Shown: in pieces, positions 24,873 to 34,800 of the stretch
Numbering within the stretch: the first letter of the stretch is position 1
Layout: every line of letters starts with the position of its first letter
NCBI GenBank assembly: GCA_964409645.1
Contig: CAYPEK010000007.1
Coordinates: 10,849-74,848, forward strand
DNA from: CAYPEK01 sp964409645
GTDB lineage: Bacteria; UBP15; UBA6099
Direction of reading: 5' to 3'
DNA length: 64,000 bases
Notes under the pieces: generated by a model
Told to the model about the DNA's origin: nothing
Databases searched by the model: none
What the model saw: only the letters and a program-made list of their open reading frames with translations
Translations under genes and position numbers: made by a program

Positions 24873-25430
24873 GTGGCGGCGGCGGTTCGCGGCGGTGTGC
24901 GGCTGATCCAGTACAGGCCGGACGCACTCACCGACGCCGAATTTCTCGAACGCGCGAAAGCGCTCGTCGATATAACGCGACCGGCGGGCTGCAAGCTGCT
25001 TCTCAACGACCGCGCGGACATTGCGTATCTGTCCGGTGCGGGCGGGGTACATCTCGGGCGCGGCGATCTGCCGGTTGCGGAGGCGCGACGGCTGCTCGGG
25101 CCGGGGGCGATAATCGGCTACTCCGCGCACGAGCCGGCCGAGGCGGCGCGGGTGCAGGCGGAGGGCGCGGACTTCATCACCTATTCGCCGATATTCCCAA
25201 CAACGTCACACTCGAAAAAGCGGGACTTGGTCGGGGTGGACGGTCTGAAAGCGGTCGTCGAGGAGCAGCGGATAGAGATTCCGGTGTACGCACTTGGCGG
25301 CGTGGGATTGGAGCAGGTGAGGATTTTGAGGGCCGCGGGCATCCGCCGTGCGGCGGTGGTGACGGCGGTGACCGAGGCGGACGACATGGCGGCGGCGGCG
25401 GCGCGACTGATCGAAGAATTATCGGCTTGA
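24873..25430 (+). CDS. thiE: Thiamine-phosphate synthase, N-terminus disrupted or with unusual start
   Basis: ThiE couples the pyrimidine and thiazole moieties of thiamine. The body is complete: VRLIQYR (pyrimidine site), LLLNDRADIA, GVHLGRGDLP, IIGYSAHEPAEA, ADFITYSPIFPTTSHSKK, PVYALGGVG. The first possible standard start in this frame is GTG 24873, but that would remove the first barrel strand. Upstream in the same frame, 24813-24872 encodes IGLYLITDDRRSRGRN, a typical ThiE N-terminus, with no ATG, GTG or TTG before the in-frame TGA at 24786. An ATG at 24785 lies in another frame; removing one base near 24808-24813 would join it. Either a sequencing or genuine frameshift, or a non-standard start such as ATC, is implied. 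Confidence 0.8.
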   Translation: MAAAVRGGVRLIQYRPDALTDAEFLERAKALVDITRPAGCKLLLNDRADIAYLSGAGGVHLGRGDLPVAEARRLLGPGAIIGYSAHEPAEAARVQAEGADFITYSPIFPTTSHSKKRDLVGVDGLKAVVEEQRIEIPVYALGGVGLEQVRILRAAGIRRAAVVTAVTEADDMAAAAARLIEELSA

Positions 25431-25499
25431 CATAAGCCCCAGAACACCTTTCTATTAACAATTAAACCATAAAGAATTATTGCATTTTTGCGACATCTG

Positions 25500-25517
25500 T
25501 GTGGCATAAATGCCACA
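25500..25517. promoter_or_regulatory. Perfect palindrome, possible operator
   Basis: TGTGGCAT-AA-ATGCCACA: eight-base arms with no mismatch, 50 bases upstream of the predicted -35. The form is that of a dimeric regulator site. It does not fit the sigma-54 spacing. Confidence 0.45.
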
Positions 25518-25566
25518 TCCATCGAAAGTAGAAGCGTGTTTTTTGAATATAAGTAGAATAAATTGA

Positions 25567-25595
25567 TTGACATTACAATTATATGTGATTTATCT
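25567..25595 (+). promoter_or_regulatory. Possible sigma-70 promoter for the giant repeat protein
   Basis: A perfect TTGACA (25567-25572), a 17-base spacer, then TTATCT (25590-25595), a moderate -10. Confidence 0.4.
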
Positions 25596-25807
25596 CCTTT
25601 ATTTTGATTCAAAAATTGGCATCAAATTTGTTGGTTTTATATTCATGATGTGTAATAACAAAACAAACCATTTAATTGAGAATATATATAATTAATGATA
25701 GAATGAAATATTGATTACTATATTGGGATAGACAGGTTAATAATCGGGCAGATAAAAATGATTTATTATCAATTAGTAAAAATCCATTAAAGACAGGGAT
25801 CAAATCT

Positions 25808-28800
25808 ATGAAGAAGTTTTCAGTGATCTTGCCATTGATGATACTGGTGATGGGAGGAATGGCGCTGACAGCACGGGCGGCATGCACGCTTGGCGCCGGG
25901 GCGGTGTGCGTCGTGTTGCAGGACAGTCTCGGTGCATCCGTTGTGGGCGACACAAGCACACTCGTGTCGATCACGTTCGAGGGCACGGACGGCGACCTGC
26001 TGTCGCTCCCGAATACGATATGGAACAACGTGGTTGACGGAGGCGCACAGGACGACGACGGCGTGGCCGACGGCGACATCGAGCTTTCGATGGCGCATGT
26101 GTCGGCGCAGGTGACATCGACGGATGCAAGCGACTGGTATTACAGCATAGTAAGCACATCGGGATTCGTGAATCAGATATCCGCGAATTTAGATTATGAC
26201 GAAACACACGCATCGACCAATACAACAACGGCGACTTTGGAATACACATTAAAAGTAACGATAAAGAACGAAATTTTCGGCGACGTTCTGCCGGGCGGCA
26301 ACATAACGGTAACCGGTGCGACATCACCGAGCGACTGCAACGCGGTGTACGGGGACAACGGGCCGAAAGACAAGGACTCGACTGTCGGAGTTATTCAGAT
26401 TGCCTGCGCGGCGGACAGCAGCGCGGACCCGGTGAGTGTCAAAGTTCACTACGACGGTTTTTTAGACTACACGGACGCGACTCACTCGATATCTAACGGC
26501 TCACAGCTTGAGATCGTGAGCGAGAACGATTTTCCTTATGTGATTACGGCGCAGGACGAACTTGGCGGCGTGGTCACTTTGACGAATGGCAACACGGTGA
26601 CGGGACTTTCGCTTGTTATGTCCAAATCGAACGGAGGCACGCTCTATCTGGCGGCGACGGGCGGACCGTCGCAGATAACGATCTCGGAGCCCGGTTACAT
26701 TCAGGAGACAACGACGACCGGCCCATACACATACTCGGCGAGCGGAGTGCAGACGGCGCTTACGTTTCAGGCGGCGGGCAACGGGCCCGCGCTGCCGTTC
26801 GGCTTTATAGTCACGGCGCAGAACGAAGCTGACGGGGCGGCGGTGACGCTTGCGGCCGGCGCGACGGTTTCGGGAACCGGCCTGACCGTGATAACGACGA
26901 GTTTCAACGGCGGCAACGCATACGTAGCCGCGAGCGGCGGACCGGGGACGTTCACACTGGCGACGCCGGGCTACATTACCACGACCACCGGCGGCAACTG
27001 GACATACGACGATACGACGCAGCAGACGGTGAATTTCGACGGCAGTGGCGCGCCGGACGGCGCACAGTTACCGTATGCGCTCAAGGTTGTTGTGTACGAC
27101 GAAGCGGGCGGCGCGGCGAACGGCTGCACAGTGACGCACGGCGGCACGGCGGTCGCGAACACGGTCGGAAATGCATACTATTTCACAACCACGGTGGCCG
27201 GCGCGCTGAGTGTGAGCAAAGCCGGATATGTAACAATAGACAGCGGAAACAACACCGAATTGTCGTCGATACAGGTGGGCTCGACCGATCAGGGCGTCAT
27301 AACGGTCGGAGTAAACGGAGCGCTCGGCGAAACGGTTTGCAATGGAACGCACACGGCGGGCGCGGACATCACGTGCAGCGGCCTAAAGTTCCCGTTGCGG
27401 CTTGTCGTCGAGGACGAATTCGGAGACACGACGAACATGACGGCGCTGGCGCCGACGTTTCAGGGCGGCGGTGCGACGCATCCGGCGGGCACGAACAGGT
27501 ATTTCTGGACAAATGACGGCGTTGCGGGTGGTGTGCTGTCGGTGCCCGCAAGCGGCTACGTCACAATGGACAACACGCAGGACACGTCGCTGAATCAGAT
27601 AAGCACGAACGCCGCCACCGGACAGACGGATATATTTATGAGCGGCGCGACCGCGCTGAACTCGGCGATCGCCGCCGGTTCATCCGTGACGGTGAAAGGC
27701 GTGATGTTCGCATTTGTTATTTCGGCGCAGGACGAACTCGGGAACACGCTGACGCTGACGATGGCGAACTCGCCTATGACGCTCGCGAGCCTTACACAGG
27801 TGGCTTTGAACGAACGGAGCGGGAGCCTGTATCTCGCGGCGACGGGCGGTCCCGGCACGGTGCGGCTTGAAACTTATGGTTACGTGCGGGAAACATCGAA
27901 TGCTTTTACTTACAACGCCGCCGCGCAGCAGACGATAGACTTTGACGGGACGGACGGCACGGCGCTGCCGTTCGCGTTCGTGATCTCGGCGACGGACGAG
28001 CTGACTAACGCGCTGACGCTGACAACGGCGAACTCGCCGATCACGCTGAGCGGGCTGACGCAGGTTGATCTTAGGGACAGCGGCGGGAGCCTGTATCTCG
28101 CGGCGACGGGCGGCCCCGGCACGGTGCTGATCGAAACGAGTGGTTACGTGCGTGAAACGTCCAACGCGTTCACTTACGACAATTCGACGCAGCAGACGAT
28201 AGACTTCGACGGAACGGACGGCACGCGACTGCCGTTCGCATTCATAATCACGGCGCAGGACGAACTCGGCAATGCGCTGACATTGACGACCGGCAACACG
28301 GCGGCGACACTGACGGGACTGACGCAGGTGGCGCTGGACGACAACGGAGGTAATCTCTACCTCGCGGCATCGGGCGCGGGTACGATCCGGCTCGACCCGA
28401 ATAACGGGTACGTGCAAGCGACGACGGCCGGAAGCTGGACTTACGACAACACGACGCAGCAGGTGGTGAATTTCGACGGCAGCGGCGCGCCGGACGGCCC
28501 CGCGCTTCCGTTCGCGTTCAAAATCACGGCGCAGGACGAACTGAGTAATACGCTGTCGTTGACGATTGCCAACTCACCGATCACGCTTGCAGGCATTGTG
28601 CAGGTGGACCTTCAGGAGAGCGGCGGGGCGCTTTATCTTGCGGCGACGGGCGGCCCCGGCACTGTGCGGCTCGAAACGAGCGGCTACGTGCGCGAAACGT
28701 CGAACGCTTTCACTTACGACAACACGACTCAGCAAACTATAGATTTCGACGGCACGGACGGGACGAAACTGCCGTTCGCGTTCGTGATTTCGGCGCAGGA

Positions 28801-31800
28801 CGAACTAGGAAACACGCTGACGCTGACGACCGCAAACTCGCCGCTGACGCTGACAACTCTGGTACAGGTCGCGCTCGACGACAGCGCGGGCAAGCTGTAT
28901 CTTGCGGCAACGGGCGGCGCGGGCACTGTGCGGCTCGAAACTTACGGCTACGTGCGCGAAACATCGAACGCTTTCACTTACGACAACACGACGCAGCAGA
29001 CAATAGATTTCGACGGGACGGACGGCACGGCGCTGCCGTTCGCGTTTGTTATTTCGGCGAACGACGAACTCGGTAACGCCATGACACTGACGGCGGCGGG
29101 GGCGACGTTTGCCCTAACCGGCCTGACACAGGTCGATTTGAAGGATGACGGAAGCGACTTGTATCTTGCGGCGACGGGCGCGGGAACGATGCAGTTGACT
29201 ATGGACGGATATGTGACGGAGACGACGGCCGGAAGCTGGACGTATGACAACACGACGCAGCAGACGGTGAACTTCGACGGGAGCGGCTCGCCCGACGGTC
29301 CGGCGCTCGCATTCGGGTTCAAGATAACAGCGCAGGACGAACTCGGCAACGCTCTGACTCTGAATGCAGTCGATTCCACGATTACGCTCGGCGGCACACT
29401 TACGCAGGTGGACTTGCAGTATAACGCGGGCACGGCGTACCTCGCGGCGACGGGCGCCGGAGCGATAACGGTCGGCCAGCAGGGTTACGTTGATAAAGCA
29501 AGCGCATCATACACATACAGTTCAGCCGCACAGCAGACGGTTGCTTTTACCGGAACGACAGGTCTGCCGTTCGGCTTCAAAATCACAGCTGCGGACGAAC
29601 TCGGCAACGCGATTACGTTGTCGGCGGTGAACACTACGTTCACGCTGGGCGGTACGCTTGTTCAGGTGGACCTGCAATACAGCGGCGGAACCGCTTATCT
29701 CGCCGCCACGGGCGCGGGGACTTTAACGCTCAGCCAACTTGGGTACATTGACACAGTGAGCGCCGCGCAAACTTATGTATCGACGGCGCAGACGTCGGTG
29801 GCGTTCACAGGCGCTACGGGGTTGCCGTTTGCATTCACGATCACGGCGCAGGATGAACTCGGCAACGCGGTAACATTGACGACAACTAACTCGGCATTGA
29901 CGCTGACAGGTCTGACGCAGGTGGATTTGAAGAGCAGCGGCGGAACGCTGTATTTCGCCGCGACGGGCGGACCGGGCACGATCCGGCTCGAGACACAGGG
30001 GTATGTCCGCGAGACGACGGCGGGCAACTGGACATATAACCCTGCCGCGCAGCAGGCGGTGGCATTCGACGGGAGTGGCGCGCCGGACGGACCGGCGTTG
30101 CCGTTCGCCTTCATAATCGCGGCCAACGATGAACTGGGCAATGCGCTGACGCTGACGACGGTGAACTCGACGCTTGCGCTGACCGGCCTTACGCAGGTTG
30201 ATTTAAAGGATAATGGCGGCTCGCTGTATCTGGCGGCGACGGGCGCCGGAACGATTCAACTCACGATGCAGGGTTACGCGCGGGAGACAACGCTCGGAAC
30301 TTGGACTTATGATAACACCACGCAGCAGACGGTGAATTTCGACGGCAGCGGGACTCCGGACGGAGCGGCGCTTCCGTTCGCGTTCAAAATCGCCGCTAAC
30401 GACGAACTTGGCAACGCGTTGACGTTGACGACCGGCAACACAGCGGTGACGCTGACCGGGCTGGTGCAGGTGGATTTGCAGGATAACGGCGGCTCGCTGT
30501 ATCTCGCGGCGACGGGCGCCGGAACGATCCGGCTCGATCCGAACAATGGATATATTCAAAAGACGACGCTGGGCACTTGGACGTACAGCAGCGCGGCGCA
30601 GCAGCCTGTGAACTTCGACGGCAGCGGGACGCCCGACGGCCCGGCGCTTCCGTTTGCGTTCAAGATCACGGCGCAGGATGAACTGAGCAACACGCTGACG
30701 CTGACGACGGCGAACTCGCCGATCACGCTGACGGGGTTGGTACAGGTGGACTTGCAGGACAACGGCGGCGCGCTGTATCTCGCGGCGACGGGCGGCCCCG
30801 GCTCGGTGCGGCTCGAAACGGACGGCTATGTGCGTGAGACATCAAGCAACTTCACTTACGACAACACGGCGCAGCAGACGATAGATTTCGACGGCACGGA
30901 CGGCACGAAACTGCCGTTTGCGTTCGTGATCTCGGCGCAGGATGAACTCGGCGACACATTGACGCTGACAACAGCAAACTCGCCGGTTACACTGACGGGA
31001 CTGACGCAGGTGGCGCTCGACGACAGTACAGGGAAGCTGTATCTCGCGGCGACGGGCGGTCCGGGTTCAGTGCGGCTCGAAACGCTGGGCTATGTGCGGG
31101 AAACGACGACTCTCGGAACTTGGACTTACGACAATACGACGCAGCAAACGATAGATTTCGACGGCACGGACGGAACGGCGCTTCCGTTCGCATTTGTTGT
31201 ATCTGCGCAGGATGAACTGACGAATGCGCTGACGCTGACGACGACTACTTCCGCGTTGACGCTTACAAGTCTGACGCAGGTTGCTTTAAAGGATAATGGC
31301 GGATTGCTGTACCTTGCGGCGACGGGCGGCCCCGGCACGGTGCGGCTCGAAACTCAGGGCTACGTTCGGGAGACGACGACCGCAAGCTGGACGTATGACA
31401 ACACCACGCAGCAAACGCTGGACTTTGACGGAACGGACGGAACGGCGCTGCCGTTCGCGTTCAAGATAAACGCCAACGACGAGCTTGGCAACGCGCTTAC
31501 GTTGGCAACAGGCACCGACGGGGTGAGCCTGACGGGACTGACGCAGGTTGCGCTCGACGACAACGCGGGCGCTCTGTACCTCGCTGCAACAGGCACGGGG
31601 TACATCCGTGTCGATCCGAATAACGGTTACGTGCACGCAACGACGGTTGGCACGTGGACTTACGATATCACAACGCAGCAGACTGTTAATTTCGACGGGA
31701 GCGGGACACCTGACGGCCCGGGACTTCCGTTCGCGTTCAGAATCGCCGCGAACGACGAACTCGGCAACGCTCTCAGCCTGACGACGGCGACATCAGCGAT

Positions 31801-34800
31801 AGTTCTGACCGGCCTCGCGCAGGTGGATTTGAGAAACAATGGCGGTTATCTGTATCTTGCGGCGACGGGTGGTCCCGGTACGGTGCGGCTCACGACGCAG
31901 GGGTATGTTCAGGAGACGACACTCGGCAACTGGACTTATGACAGCACGGCACAGCAATATATCAACTTCGACGGCAGCGGCGCACCGGACGGAGCGGCGC
32001 TTCCGTTCGCGTTCAAGATAACCGCGATAGATGAACTGGACAACGCGCTGACGCTGACGACGGCAAACACGCCGGTGACGCTGACCGGATTGACGCAGGT
32101 GGATTTGAGGAACAGCGGCGGGAGCCTCTATCTTGCGGCGACAGGCGGTCCCGGCACGGTGCGGATCGATCCGACCGGTTACGTGCAGGAGACGACGGCC
32201 GGCAACTGGACGTACAACGCCGCGGCGCAGCAGACGATAAACTTCGACGGAAGCGGAGCGCCCGACGGCGCAAAGATTCCGTTCGCGTTTGTGATCTCGG
32301 CGAACGACGAGCTTGGCAATGCGCTGACGCTGACGACGACTACTTCCGCTCTGACGCTCACGAGTCTGACTCAGGTGGCTCTGGACGACAGTGGCGGGAG
32401 CCTCTATCTTGCGGCGACGGGCGGCCCCGGCTCGTTGAGGCTTGAAACACAGGGATATGTACAGGAAACGACGACCGCAGCTACATGGACTTACGACAAT
32501 ACAACGCAACAGACGGTTGACTTTGATGGAACGGATGGGACGGCGCTGCCGTTCGCATTCGTGATAAATGCCAATGACGAACTCGGCAATGCTCTCACGT
32601 TGACAACCGGCACCGACGGGGTCAGCTTGACCGGCCTGACGCAGGTCGCGCTCGACGACAATGCGGGCGCGCTCTACCTCGCGGCGACAGGCACCGGCTA
32701 CATCCGCGTCGATCCGAACAACGGATACGTGCGCACGACGACCGCCGGAACGTGGGCATACGACATCACGACACAACAGACGGTTGACTTTGATGGAACG
32801 GACGGCCCGGGCCTTCCGTTCGCATTTACGATAAGCGCCAACGACGAACTCGGGAATGTGCTGAGCCTGACGACGGCGACATCTGCGATAGTCCTGACCG
32901 GTCTCGCACAGACGGACCTGAGAAACAGCGGCGGCAAGCTCTATCTCGCGGCGACTGGTGGTCCCGGCACAGTGCGGCTCACGACACAGGGATATGTTCA
33001 GGAGACGACACTTGGCAACTGGACATACGACAGCACAGACCAGCAGGACATTTACTTCGATGGTAGTGGCGCCCCGGACGGAGCCGCTCTTCCGTTCGCA
33101 TTCAAGATAACTGCGATAGATGAGCTCGATAACGCACTGACACTGACGACGGCGAATACGCCGGTGACATTGACCGGCCTGACGCAGGTTGCGCTGGACG
33201 ACAGCGGCGGCTCGCTGTATCTTGCGGCGACGGGCGGTCCCGGCACGGTTCGGATCGAACCGACCGGATACGTGCAGGAAACAACGGGCGGCAACTGGAC
33301 GTACAACACGGCGGCGCAGCAGACGATTAATTTCGACGGCAGCGTCGCGCCGGACGGCTCGAAGATTCCGTTCGCTTTCAGGATCACGGCAGACGACGAA
33401 TTGGGCAACGCGCTGACTCTGACTTCCGCGCTCTCGTCGCTTTCGGGCGCGAGTCTGACGGTAGTCGATACGAAATCGAATGCGGGAGCTTTGTATGTCG
33501 CCGGCACGACATCGGGCGCCGGAGCTTTCGTACTCAGGCATAACGCGGGATATGTGGACAGCACAACGACCGCCGCGACGTGGGTTTACGACAACACGGC
33601 GCAGCAGGCGCTGGCGTTCGACGGAACGGACGCCCCGGCGCTTCCGTTCGCGTTCCTCATCACCGCGACAGACGAGTTGACAAACAGCCTCACGCTCACG
33701 GCCGCGAACACAACGGTTACGCCCGGCGGAGGCATGACGCAGACTGCTTTGCAGTACAGCGGAGGAACAGGATATCTTGCGGCGACGGGGTCCGCGACGA
33801 TAACGCTCGACAAACAGGGCTACGTTGACAAGATGAGCGCGACGCAGACTTACGACCCTGCGGCGCAGCAGACGGTTGCATTCGCCGGAACAACGGCGCT
33901 GCCGTTCGGATTCAAGATTCTGGCATACGACGAACTCGGTAACAGCGTGGCGCTGTCGGCGGCGAGCTCGACATTCACACTCGGCGGCACGCTGTCGCAG
34001 GTCGATCTGCAATACGACTCCGGCACGGCGTACATAGCTGCGACGGGCGCGGGGGCATTCACGCTGCGGCAGACTGGATATGTGGACTCGACAAGCGCGT
34101 CGTACACGTATTCGGCTGCGGCGCAGACGCAGTTCTCGTACGATTCGTCCACGGCTCTGAAGTATGCGCTCAAGGTAGCGGTGTTCGACGAGATGGGGCG
34201 CGCGGTGACGGGCTGCACGATGACTCACGGCGGTACGGCGCCCGTGCTCGCGAATCAGGGGCCGAGCAGCAACCTATATTATTTCAGCACGGCGGGGCAG
34301 GCGAATCTGGCGGTCATTCGCTCGGGATTCGTGTCGCTGGGTGTTGCGCCCGATTTTAATTTTGTCACGCCGGGCGGCGGCGCGGTGTCGCAGACGTACA
34401 TCGAGCTAACCGGCTCCGGGCACGGCTCGATCGGGACGGTTGCTGGCGGCGAGTACAAGCTTGCGGATGGCCTGAAGTACGCGACGAATGTGGAACTTAA
34501 GGTGAGCTATTACGGCGCGACAACCGGGCTCACCGGACTCGGAAATCTGACGAACTTCTACTTCGAGGACGGCGTCGGAGTGCGCGTCACTCCGACGGTT
34601 TTCTACGAAGTTGACCCGACGAATATGCCGGGCGTATATGAATTTAAGGTACCGACTACAACGACTAAGGTTACGATAAAAGATGTTGACTTCGACGGTG
34701 ACCCATGGGTGGATTTCGACGATTCGGCTCCTCTCGACCTCGGCGTATTGACGGACGATACATTGGCGACGTTCGCGACGATATCGCTGAACTTCGCGGT

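Larger units (their letters stand above)
25431..25807. other. AT-rich leader region before the giant repeat protein
   Basis: 377 bases, markedly more AT-rich than the flanking genes, with no open frame of note. It holds the perfect palindrome at 25500-25517 and a possible promoter at 25567-25595. About 210 bases of AT-rich sequence then lead to an AGGGAT site before the ATG at 25808, so the transcript may have a long 5' leader. Confidence 0.6.

Noticed and set aside
23822..25435. 537-codon plus-strand frame across rlmN and thiE
   Set aside because: It is antisense to rlmN and out of frame with thiE. Only its ATG at 24785 is of interest, as a possible real thiE start.
25500..25517. Sigma-54 promoter (GG and GC elements)
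   Set aside because: The GG-to-GC distance is nine bases, not twelve; it is better read as a palindrome.
26531..34156. CRISPR-like periodicity
   Set aside because: The repeat is coding, the units are ~260-276 bases with continuous frame, and there are no spacers.
31793..34228. Long open frame (811 codons) on the minus strand inside the giant repeat gene
   Set aside because: It is the antisense shadow of the repeat array: Arg-rich, repeating with the same period, no start signal.
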